Positions 49,036-60,594 of a stretch of 64,000 nucleotides of DNA are shown one piece after another (the stretch's first letter is position 1; every line of letters begins with the position of its first letter). The notes under the pieces were generated by a model that worked only from the letters and a program-made list of their open reading frames with translations, was not told where the DNA came from and made no database searches. This stretch comes from Sphagnum compactum (lineage: Eukaryota; Bryophyta; Sphagnopsida; Sphagnales), in NCBI GenBank assembly GCA_965153455.1, contig OZ234503.1:1922001-1986000 (forward strand), read 5' to 3'. A program made the position numbers and the translations under genes.

Positions 49036-51375
49036 TTCTCTTATTGGTACATGAACTTCATTATTTTGGGGGCACATTTTTTTTCATTTCATCTAGCATT
49101 TTGAAAAACACATAAAATGGATTTCTGATACAAAGCTTCCAACACAATTCTTGTTACCTTTCAAATGATAGTGTTTTTTCAACAAACTTTTATGTATTCA
49201 CACATTTATGCTTCTTTGAATCAAAAACCTATCCAGATGTTTTTCGTAACATCACATTAGTGTAACTCTTTATATAGAATTGAAATTGGACAATGAATTC
49301 ATATGTAATATGTGATTGAGTACTTTATCAAGTTTGGTAATCATTTGAATGGATTTTTTGAATATATTTTCATTTTGCAATATATCGTGACGATTACAAT
49401 TTTATCATTAATATACTCTTTAATCATTTAATATCAATTTCAAAAGTGGGAATTTATTTTTAAATCTTATTTTTTGGGTTTTGAACTACCTTATTCCAAG
49501 TACCATTTGTAAAAAACCCTTCTAATATTAACTTGGTATAAGTTCAAAAACACATAGTTTTAGAAAGAATTATTTGTGACAACAATTTTTGACAATCATA
49601 ATGTGCTTTCACCCATCACATGTGACTTATTGTGGATACTCTTACTGTTGACTATCTAAAATTAAAGGAAAAGGTCTTGTCCAACAAGACGGGCAAAAAT
49701 GTTGGCATCATTTGTATGAAAGAAACTTTGGTTCCTTAGAGCACGATATGGAGGTCACAAGTCACAAGGACCCAATCTCATATGAAAAGTTAATATACTA
49801 ACTTTTTTTCTTTTTCTTTTGTTTAAATGTTTGTGTTTTGTTGATTCTTTCTTTCCCATTTTTTCATGTGTCTAAGTTGTTGTTTTTTGTTGTCTGTGTA
49901 GGTACAACTAATTTGAAAAGATTCTATGTGATAAAGCAATGCAATGAATCATAAGTGGTGAATTAAATGATGGCCATTTATTGAAATATAAGGAAGCATT
50001 TAGCAAAAAGAAGGCTACATTTGAAAAAACCAAAGTAATTTCATTTACATTGTTATTTGTTTTCCTTTCAAATATTGCAAGTTTGTTTATTTTTCATTTA
50101 ATGACTCAAGGTTTATGCTGTAGAATTATCATGTTGGAGAAGATGATGTTATTGATGTGGGTTTTTCTTTTGTATTGGTTTCTAGCGGTTTGGGAGTTTT
50201 TGTTGATGACGGCCATGATGGCTTTGTTATATTGAGTTTTCAAAATATTGGTGTGATTAATTAGTGACCTCAATTGTGGTGGTCGTTCTAATACAATTTT
50301 TTCTTTTGTTTTTGTTTATTTTGCTGCCATTTCATTTTTATTGCTATTGGTTTTGCTACCACTTTTTCTACTAGTGCTTATGTTGGCACTTCTATTGCTA
50401 GCATCTCTATTGATCTAGAAAAATCAAACCACAATTTGTTTTGTTACTGCTTCCACATATCAAGGGGAGGCCATCATATAGGTCTCAAAACCAAAATCAA
50501 TTGAATTTGACATTGACTACATGGAAACAATTTTTGGAATGACATGTTTGAGGAGTTGCCAAAATACAATGACAGATTACAAGCCATGCATTTTCACCCT
50601 CCGCTTGAAACTATCGATGTCAACAATTTAGCAACTGGCCACATCTCCAACTAATGAAAAAAAATTAGATTGTGTCTTATGAAATAAAAACTACAAAACT
50701 TGGACTAGAAGTTTGAAAACCCAACAAATTCATCATTTGTTAGCATACTATTACTAACACAATTAAAATAATTATAATTTTTGAGTAATTAGAGACGTAA
50801 TTACATTGGCACTCTTTCGAAACAAAAATCCAACCAAAGAACATTGCCTTCTATCATTTAGAGCCGTAAACATTGTCATGTGGTCTACAAACAATAATTC
50901 AAACCAACTACAAGCAAAACTCAATAATTGGATAAATGAACATAATTCAAGGGTGAACAAAAAAACATATTAAATTAATTTGCTTTAGGTATAAAAAGAG
51001 TTCATACCTACATGAAGTTGAATAATGTCATTCTCCCCATTATCACTTTTCATATATTGCACGAACCAAGAATAATTCGATGAAAAAGAAATCAAATGGG
51101 GCTTTAAATAATTGACAATGATTTCATACATTAGAAAAAAAAACTCAAAATGTAACCAATTCATTTGCCATTACATGCAACTATTTGTCATTTGCAACTA
51201 ACTTTGGTTATTTTTTGTAACTAGAAATCACATTACACATATTTTGGTCACATTTGCAACTATGTTATAGTTACAAACTTCTTCATTTTTCCAATGGAAT
51301 AACACATATTTAATGAATTTTAAACTTTAACTTGAATTTTGGACTTAATTCAATACGTGAAGGGGGGCCAAAACA

Positions 51376-51690
51376 CATCTGGTGGCCACCAAATAGGACG
51401 TATTTCAACCATCTTTTCATGTAATTGCATATATTTTCAACAAGAAGTTGAATTTGACATTAAACTCAACATGTTTGAGAACAAAACCCATTTGTGGCCA
51501 CCAAATTAGACATATTTCAACCAAGTTTTCATGTAGTTTCATATATTTTCAAGAAGAAAGTGAATTTGACATCAAATCAACATGGTGCAAATGTCAAAAC
51601 CCATTTGGTGACCACCAAATAAGAGGAATTGCCATCATGTCAACACGCACTTTCATAATTTTTCATTAAAAATTTGAATTTCCATTTAAA
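51376..51690 (+). repeat. tandem repeat, about 113 bp, nearly three copies
   Basis: GTGGCCACCAAAT occurs at about 51382 and 51494 and as GTGACCACCAAAT at 51608, each followed by a TTTCAACCA...TTTTCATGTA and TATTTTCAA block. The core word is the same as in the 55.4-57.3 kb minisatellite. Confidence 0.7.
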
Positions 51691-52399
51691 TTTAATATGA
51701 TTGTTTAATGGCTTCCAAATTACTGGAATTTCAAGCATATTTAAATTAATTTTCATAAATTTTACATAAGAACTTGAGTTTGGAATAAAACTTCTCAAAA
51801 TTCACAATCAAACCGCTGTGGTGCTCACCAAATTTCGAATAACTATTTCTCTCCTCCTATCGTCAATTGTAAACAATATCTTCAAATTAAAATTTGTTGA
51901 ATTCAATATAAATTGAACCGGTTAGCTGAAATGATGGTTAGACCTTACCAACCACCAATCATAAAGTTAAGTACATGATTGCCATTTTTTTTTCATATGT
52001 GTCACTAATGCTAGCAAACATCGACAAAAATTTCATACACCCATGACATTACAAAGAAAATTTTAAACATATCACTTTTATAGTAGTTTTTCATGCACAT
52101 TTAAGATGAGATTTTAAAACAAGCAATGTCCATAGTAACAAAAGGTCGACACATTGGAATGTTTATAAAGAGGATAAACATTAATATTTTTCTTAATGAA
52201 CGCACATAGGCACATTGAATATATTCCAGTACATTAAATCCCATTTGAAAAAAATTAAATCTACTTTAAAGACCATAAAATATCATTGACATTTCTACTT
52301 GATGTTCATAAAAATTTGATTTGCAGTTACAATGCACATGAGTTATTGTTATTACATTATATTTCCTTTTACCTTAGATGCTTCGGTTGCACTAATATT

Positions 52400-53256
52400 T
52401 ATAATGGAAATAACTATTGTATTATTTTTAGCTGGAAAAAAACGCGATAGAAGATATTTTAACCCATTGTTTTCGGGTCTACATAATTACACTTCCACTT
52501 GCTTAACCAACAACCAATCATCATTATTGGCTCCCTTTCTCACAAAAACCCACCATTGAACATAGACCTTCTTATAATTCTCATTATTTTGATCTCTTAC
52601 AACATCATTTTCGGCCCTTCCCACCCAGATAGGATAGATTGTAGGGTTTGAAGGCTACATAAGAACAAAATTACCAACAAACAAGTCACGAAAAGGCATG
52701 TCTATAACAATGTTCAAAGAAGGGCGCATGCTTCTAGGCCCACAGTACGGAAGGATGACAGGATTTTTAGGGTCAATGGTACAAATGGATGCACGCTCAT
52801 AATTAGCTCTCTAATTGTTAAAAGGCCAAAAACCTTCCAACAAAACAAAACTTTGCCATGGAATAGGTCTTGATAATAGCTCCAAAATGTTTTCCCAGTA
52901 TTTCACATAAGGACCCATAACTTTAAAATATGAATCGTCCTTCGACATCCAAGCTTCCAAAATTCAATATACTTCTAAATCTTGCTACTAATGAACCTTT
53001 TCTTCTCACTTGCCCTCAATTCATCATTCCCCCATGTTGGGCGAAATAGAATAGGATTCGGAACCCCCGTTGACAATTTTGCCCGTCCTGTGCCATCCTC
53101 TTTCCACAATTGTATGGTTGAGCCATCTTTAAGGCTCCACAAAACATTAGTAGGAAATACTTTGTATTGCATCACTAGCCACCCTACCTCATCCACAAAA
53201 AAACGAAACAAATGCATATTTGTATGACTAACAAGGACGTCTGGGCCATCATTCAA
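52400..53256 (-). pseudogene. decayed mobile-element protein with a VQWW region, minus strand
   Basis: The first part (53256-52975) is an open 93-codon frame with normal composition (LWSLKDGSTIQLWKEDG, PNPILFRPTWGNDE). With frame changes and stops the coding signal goes on: KYWENILELLSRPIPWQSF near 52905, IDPKNPVILPYCGPRS near 52770, FRDLFVGNFVL near 52690, PIWVGRAENDVVRD near 52620, NYKKVYVQWWVFVRKGANND near 52560 and QWVKISSIAF near 52455. The P.W.GRA ... VQWW pattern resembles the BAH-like end domain of some plant transposon proteins. At least three in-frame stops show it is dead. Relic frames with weaker character continue upstream to about 55025. Family assignment uncertain. Confidence 0.45.
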
Positions 53257-55996
53257 ATATCCATTGACCCAAGATTTGAAATCAGGGATTTCCTGAATGA
53301 ATTACGAAATGAATGGACAATCTTGGGAATGCATGAATGTTTTCATCAAATCTACCATGACATAATTATTCTGCTCTTTCAATTTCTTCGACAAATATCC
53401 AAAACTTCCGTCAATATCTTCATGTGTGTCCCCAACTACAAGAAACCCCAATTGAATTTCTTCAAAAACTTATTGGGTAGTTAGTGAGGAAAAAATCGTC
53501 AATAGGTGACAATTCTTATTATCTTTCACACAATTATCCATATGAAGAAGCAGTTTTTTTGGTAATGGTTTCACACCTATAATTTTGTCTGTAGGCTTCA
53601 CCAGAAATCTTCTTTAGATTGCATACATTTAGTTCTCCAAGTGTGATATAAACGCCGACAAGATTCCTGGTGAATGTTATGATTCTTCAATTTAATTTCA
53701 TGTTCCTTCACACTAGGGTTTATTTTCTTGCTTTGGATATCAAATCCTTCAAGGATACACTTGGCAAAAATAGATCCTCTCTTCCTCACATCCACGTTCA
53801 AATGTTTTTTCTTTTTCAACAAGCTCATAACAAATTATGAAATATTTGCAAGTTGCAATTCCTTGCTAATTTGTAAGCATGTAGAAGAAACCAACTATCA
53901 GAATGACAAACAAGAACGTACAATATCTATTGCAACTTCAATTAAGGCCATGTTACTCTCTAAACTTGGTGACCACCAGGTCGACAAATGGTATAGATAT
54001 TGTAGGATTCCAAGACTCCGTGAGTAATCAACTTCTAAACAATGTTTGAATGAGATAATAAACCCATCATTACTTGATTTAGTGGCCACCAGATGAAGTT
54101 TTAATTGAACAGTATAACATGTCTTCATATAACACAATGAAAATGAATCATTCCACGCTTACTTGGTCACTACGCTCCCACATTATCCTCCAAGTATTTA
54201 AAGGAAAAGGCATACATCTGGTCTACCATCTCTAATGCCCTTCATTTGATGCGGCATTACATCAGCACACTACTCAATCAAAAACTAAATGTTTGATTCG
54301 GCTTATATTGTTGGGGCTCACTACTTTTGACTCCCCTTATTTTGACGTGGTAGAATCCTACACCCTCTTTTACTTTCTTACTTGTAACTCATGTAAGTTG
54401 ACCTAGAAATCCCCATGATTTTGTAGCAAGTAGTTTCACAAACATCCCTTTCTTGAAACATCACAAATTTTGCATGATTGTAATCTCCTCTTCGATGTAG
54501 CCTTCTTGGAATATCCAATGTGTGGGCGGTTCTCTCCTCAAACAATTAATCCCGTCATTTGTCGAGAGAAATGTTGATAACAGTTTAAGGAACAACACAT
54601 TGTTGCTTCGACACCACGAGCTCTTTGGAGAAACTTCATCATTTTAGTCTTTCCTAACTGTACCAACATTCTAGACTGCATTTGGACAAACCACCTCTTT
54701 GTAATAAGACTATCGATAATTTCATCTCCAATATGCTCTAATCTAGAAGTCACTTGGCATATTGGGTAGAAGAAGCTTTTTCCTACAACTGATCCAAAAT
54801 TCCACAATGTTGGAATTAGGCTAAAGAATGCCCGTTCTTAATGCAAAATGAATATAGTCTCCGGTGAGACAATGATGCACTCCTCCAATCTCTGGGCCCA
54901 TAGCTAAAAATAGTAGACATGTCTACAGAAACACTATAGTTAATGTGAAGTTTTCCACAATTGTTCCATGATTCCCACAAATCAACTAGATCTTCAACAT
55001 TCAAAGTTTCCATGGTTTCTATCAATCCTGAAATAAAATGTTTTTAATCACGCGAAAACATAAGATATAGGCATCAAACAAATGGCTTTAATTAAATACA
55101 TCAATTTGGACGTTATCATTTATCATTCAACAGTATTCTAAAGAGTTACAAGGTACTACTTATTTCAATTAGAGGCAAAAGAATCAATATGAATATTTTT
55201 CTATCATGATTTTTATCATTCTTTAAAATATCTAATATACCCGAAAATGTATGTGAGAAGAAATTCTAATATAGTTGCAAATAAAGTCCTAGAAGTCCTC
55301 TTCAATAAAGGTGGACCCATGAAGCGTGTCATTGTCATCCTTAATCTTTGGGAGATAACTCCATTAGTCATGAAAAGGACGATTTGTTCAACCGCCAAAT
55401 CTTTATTCTCACTATTGTCGTGAGAAGGATGATTTGGCGACTACTAGGTCATTTTTCAAAATTAACTTGACAAGGACGACTTGGTAGCTGCCAGGTCGTT
55501 TCTCGTGATGGTATTGAAACTATGATGGTGGCCACCAAATCGTTTCTTGTGATGGTATTGAATCTATTATTTAATGAACACTAGGTCATTTTTTCGTGAG
55601 AGTCATGCAAAGGACGATCTAGCGACCTCCAAGTTATCCTTTTGCGATGGTTAGGAGATGACAATCTAGAAGCCACCAAACCGTTTTCTTGTGATGGCAG
55701 TGAAAGGACAATCTGGCAACTACCAAATCATTTTTTGGCAATGGTAACAAAAGGACCATTTGGTGGCCACCAAATCATTTTTTGGCGATGGTAGCAAGAG
55801 GACCATCTAGCGGCCACAAGATCTTTTTTTCAAAATGGTAACGAAAGGACCATTTGGCGACCACCAAATCGTTTTCTTGGGAGGATCCTAGGGTTGATGA
55901 TTTGTCAATTATTAAGTCCATTCCTCATGATGGTAGCGTAAAGACAATTTGGTGGCCGCCAAGTCATTTTCTCAAGATGGTTTCAAGTTGATGATA

Positions 55997-56001
55997 TGGC
56001 A
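55997..56001. other. target-site duplication TGGCA, left
   Basis: TGGCA immediately before the LTR start; the identical word follows the LTR end at 56822-56826. Removing the LTR and one copy restores a normal minisatellite unit. Confidence 0.85.
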
Positions 56002-56821
56002 TGACGCGCTCCTTGGTCCCGGGGTGAACCCACTTGAGGGTTCACCAATGTGAAATTGCGGAAAGTTGGGACCGAAGGGCACGCTCCCGGCTTCCAACTC
56101 TAGAAAGGGGTAGAGGGTCGAGTTGGGAGCCCAGGGATTAGACTAGGAAGAGGGACTAGCTTAGCTTGTGTGAATCTGCATCCAAAAACCAACCACGGGA
56201 GGTTAGTTTAGCATTCGGGACACCTTTGGGTGTTGGGACAAGCCACGGGCACTTGGACACACAAGACTCACCACGGCCCGGACTCGGGGGAAGCCACCAC
56301 CTTCCCCCATATAGTATTCTCTGTGTCTCACCGCGGAGGCTACATCCGAATGGCACATTTTGTTGGGACTCCCGAAATGGAGTCCCGAAACTGTCCCGGC
56401 GGGACTCTCAGAACTTTGAGCTGCCATAACTCCCAACTCCGGAGTTCGATTGTGACAAGGTCTGAACCAAAGTTATAGCCCTCGTCGAGATCTTTCCAAC
56501 GCCATGTCGCACTCCCTCAGGCGACGTCGGGAAAGGGTCGATTCCTGACTTTTAGTGGTCGGGAGTCAAACTGCCAGTTTGACTCCCGGCCCTTCTTTTG
56601 CCCATAACTTGGGCTGCGGATGTCCGAATGGCCAATGCGAGGCCATTTTCGATATCTACGTTTCAAGGCCTTTCCAATGACACCAAGAACACCCCAATGC
56701 GAGGTGTTTTGGGGCTTGCTGTCGAGCTCTGAACATTCGGGAGTCCCGGAGGACTCCAAACCTCCCACTTTTCCAAGTGTTGAGCTTCACCCCCACACTT
56801 GGACAAAGTGGGGTTGCGACA
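56002..56821 (-). mobile_element. solo LTR, family 1, younger copy
   Basis: 820 bp, beginning TGACGCGCTCC and ending GGTTGCGACA on the plus strand, so both termini are TG...CA. It is bounded by perfect 5-bp direct repeats TGGCA. Relative to the copy at 4706-5559 it is in reverse orientation (its own 5' end, TGTCGCAACC, is at 56821). It is much richer in G and C, as expected if it has had less time to lose CpG sites. No internal region remains. Short GC-rich open frames on both strands within it are by-products. Confidence 0.85.
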
Positions 56822-57300
56822 TGGCAGCCGCCAAGTCTTTTTCTCGAAATGGTTTCGAAATAATGATCTGTGGCCACCAGGTCATTTTTTCGAGATGGTT
56901 TCGAGATGACGATCTGGGGCCATTAAGTCATTTCCTCGAGATGGTTTGGCGATGATGATTTAGCGATCGCCAAGTCATTTTCTCAAGATGGTTTTGAGAT
57001 GACAACCTAGCGGTCGCCAGGTTGTTTTTTTAAGATGGTTTTGAAATGACGATCTAGTAGCCGTTAAGTCGTTTTCTTGGGAAGGGTGTGGGATTGACAA
57101 TCTGGCGGCTACTAAGTCGTTTTTTCACAATGGTAGTGAGGGGATGATTTAGCGGCCACTAGGTTGTTATACCGCGATGGTTGCGAAATGGATGATCTAA
57201 TAGTTGCCAAATCGTTCTTTCAGGATGGACTTGAAATGGAATATTTGAAGGTCACTAAATCGTTATTGGCCTTCTACTTAAATGTTGATATGGCAACCAC

Positions 57301-60065
57301 CAAACTATTTGATTTCCTAGCATCTTAAAATCGACCATCAAACGTGTAATGGTCGTGTAATGGTAACCTAACACTATGAGGATTTCAATCTACGAATTCA
57401 TGTCATGCTATTGAATTGACTACGAAAATTGAAATGATGATAAATAAATCGATGAAATAAGGTTATGATACACTATAAGTGAACTCTAAAGAAAACATGC
57501 TTCATGGACAGTAATCAAAATTGCAAAAAGTCCATGGGGTGAAATTGAGATAAATGAAACACATACATGCCAATTTTTTTGTTGTTTAATGACTTCTAGT
57601 AACGTATTACCAAATTTTTGCTCTGTGCTATTCAATTAACTAAGGATTCTAAATGCAAACGATGCATGGAAGAAATCAAAATGAAGAATGATATAACAAC
57701 TAACACATCACTGTGCTTATTGAATGATCACTTGCAAGACGTGGTGTTTACTTATTACTCCCTATAAGGTGGGCAAACATTAGAATAGATACAAGAAGAA
57801 AGATGGAAAAGGAGGAGAAACATTGAGAGGTTGGAAATTCTGACATGATCTTGTCTCATAAGAAGGATGGGAAGTTGTGATTTTCCTATTTTTAATGTAG
57901 AGGTAAATCCAAATGAAAAACTTGTTGATCATTGTGTTTTGCAAGATTAACAACAAGAAAATTGAAAAGAAAGGAAATGTGCAAAAGACACTTATAGTAG
58001 CATTGTTTGATTTTGCAACTTTCGAAAGCCGTGTACTGTTGTTTACTTCTACAACTTTTGGACACCACATAGTGTCGTTTGCTTCTTCAACTTTTGGATG
58101 CTCCAATTATGGAAGGTCACATTTGGAGTTCTCGAAATTGGAAGAAAAAAAGAGATGACAATGAAACAAATAAAAAGATGAAGTAAAAAAACTTGGTGTC
58201 ATGAAAGAAGAGGAATGATTCGGAAAGAGATAACAAGGAAACAAACAAAGTTATGGCCAAGGAGGAATTACTAGAAAAGAGTAGACAAGGAGACAACTAA
58301 ACACATTGACAGCAGAGGAAAAAAGGACCTCTAAAAACCTTAACTTGCAACTTCCAAAAGTTGGAGACTTCTTTCTAAGAGAAAGACTTCCCTCCCACCT
58401 CTTTTCTAAATTGGGCTGCTAGGATGATGTTATATGGATGAAAGGGTTTTAACCCTATTTCATCCATTTAAGTGTTGGACATTTAAATTCAAGGCTCGGC
58501 CGGTTTAAAGGATTTATATGTAATAACCGACTAACATTCTTGTTATTGTCAACTTCAATAAACACTTTATAACATAGTTTCAATATTGGTTATTAAATAG
58601 TTTGTTGTATTATTTAGATGCATATGAATGTTATTTCCTTGGACTAAGTTTCTCTGCACAATAATTTCCCTAGTATTGATAATCAATTATATAGACATGG
58701 ACCTCTATAATTAATAAAAAATTGTTAATATTCCTATTTGCAAATTTGGGTAGAAATTTTAGAATATTAATTTTTAATGGATAAAATTTAAGCATCAATT
58801 ACAAAATACACTATACAAATAAACGTTCTCATGCAATGCAAGGTTAATTAATAATATTGCTTAGTAAATTGGGAATTAATTTTGAAGTAAAACAGGCACC
58901 GAAATGAAATTTTGGACACAATGAACTTTTGAAATTTGTCAAAATTTGAAGAAACCATCATGCAAATCAACAGAATGATGAATTGTCATAGTGTTACATA
59001 TAAATGGGGTTTAATATACCAAGACATATATTAAATTGGGGTTAATATAACATACTTCAACTTGATTTCCATGGTTCTTATTTATTTCCAAATTCATATT
59101 ATTATGAATTTCATTTAAAATATAAATATTTATACTTTTTCTTACAAATGGATTAAAATGTTGAGTTCGACAAATTAAGTTCAAGGTTGTTCTTATAAAT
59201 GAATCATTCACAATTAATTTATTGGTATAATTTCCCAATTTACCACTTGGAAATAGGAAAAAAAAAACCAAAACTCAATGTCACAAGAATAATATTAATA
59301 TTCTATAATGATCAATGTCTTGTATTCATTAGAAGAATCACGATAGTGATGGATTATGATTATGCTCAAATAAATTATATGAAAAAAAATTAAATAATTC
59401 TACATTTTAATTGTACATCACTGTAAATCACTTGATTAATTTACTTTATGTCTTGCTATTAAATACATTGGGTCCACATTGCCAAGTTCACCCTTGAATA
59501 TTATTTCACCAATCACAATGTGGTGGGAAGAAGTCTTCTACCAAACTTGAATATTTATTTCAAGATGATGTTATACTAGACATTATTGAATTTTTTTTTT
59601 CTAATACAATTGTTGCATGATGTTTTTGTATTTAAACTTGACATCATTAATGTATGCAATTATAAGTCTAAACACAAAAAATAATTTCAAAATTCATGGA
59701 TTTCATTTTTCACTTTATGATTCATTGATTTAAAACCAATATAATAATTCAATCTTGAATTTTAAAATATACATTACATGTGGCAACTATTTTAAAACTA
59801 TTATAAATGTGTCACTAAAGCAACAATTATCTTACAACTGGTGTACAATGTACATACAGGCAATTATGCCACATGTCTACATCTCCACCATCCATTGTGG
59901 GATACATTTGCAACTAGTTTTCGATTATGATTCCCATTGATACAATTAGTATCGCCACTAGTCCACCACTACTAAAGTACTACTGTTCAACTATGTTATG
60001 AGTATAAAACAACTACTTATAACTTAATATAAATACATATTCATCGGTTATTTATATCTTCATTA
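57301..60065. other. AT-rich intergenic DNA, no gene seen
   Basis: No supportable gene or clear repeat. Open frames at 57780-58158 on both strands lack domains. Confidence 0.5.
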
Positions 60066-60069
60066 TATC

Positions 60070-60590
60070 TGTTTCATTTTGAGTAATTTAAAATGTTATG
60101 GAAGTGTTACTTCAAGTTCTAGAAATCATCTTTCAAGTGCAAAGGAAAATGAGTAATGAAAAAATAATAAGAAAAGAAATAAGCTTTCCAACTTACAAAA
60201 CACTTTTTTTTTTTTTTTTTTTCTTTGGACCCCTCTTATTTTCAAACCTCATAACTTTTTTATTTTTTATTTCTTTTAGACGATTTAAAGTGTTATAGGA
60301 ACACCACCTAAAGTTCTACAAATTATCTTTGAACTGTAACAATAACAAAACAACATACAATAAATTTTGTGGGTGTTTGGGAACCGGCCTTTGTAGCATT
60401 TGGTGGTTTTTTTTTTTGAATTATTGACCCCTTTATTTTGAGGGGCCATAACTTTCTCAATTCTATTCCATTCTTTGACGATTTTTAGTGCACTAGATGT
60501 GCGAATAGGAGGGGTTCAAATTTTGTGTAGATGCCAAAAACAATGGAGCCCCCCCCTTGGATCTAACTTGCTTTGAACATTTAAGTGTTA
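60070..60590 (+). repeat. dispersed repeat, family 2, copy at 60 kb
   Basis: Matches 11366-11770 on the same strand: AAAATGTTATGG, TAGAAATCATCTTTCAAGTGCAAAGG, AAAAATAATAAGAAAA, then CCATAACTTTCTCA and CCCCCTTGGATC. A second, weaker copy of the first part begins near 60277 (GACGATTTAAAGTGTTATAGG), so the copy is internally duplicated around a poly-T run at 60205-60222. Confidence 0.65.
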
Positions 60591-60594
60591 TAGT

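Larger units (their letters stand above)
55430..57300 (+). repeat. 47-bp minisatellite (about 20 copies) interrupted by a solo LTR
   Basis: The unit is about 47 bp, with core GGACCATTTGGCGACCACCAAATCGTTTTCTTG and variants; GACCAT recurs at 55754, 55801 and 55848. The array runs 55430-55996 and resumes at 56827-57260, so it was continuous before the LTR at 56002-56821 inserted. Units are diverged by point changes and small indels. Confidence 0.8.

Noticed and set aside
56156-56955. Several overlapping GC-rich open frames of 70-110 codons
   Set aside because: They fall inside the solo LTR and the minisatellite next to it and have no coding features.
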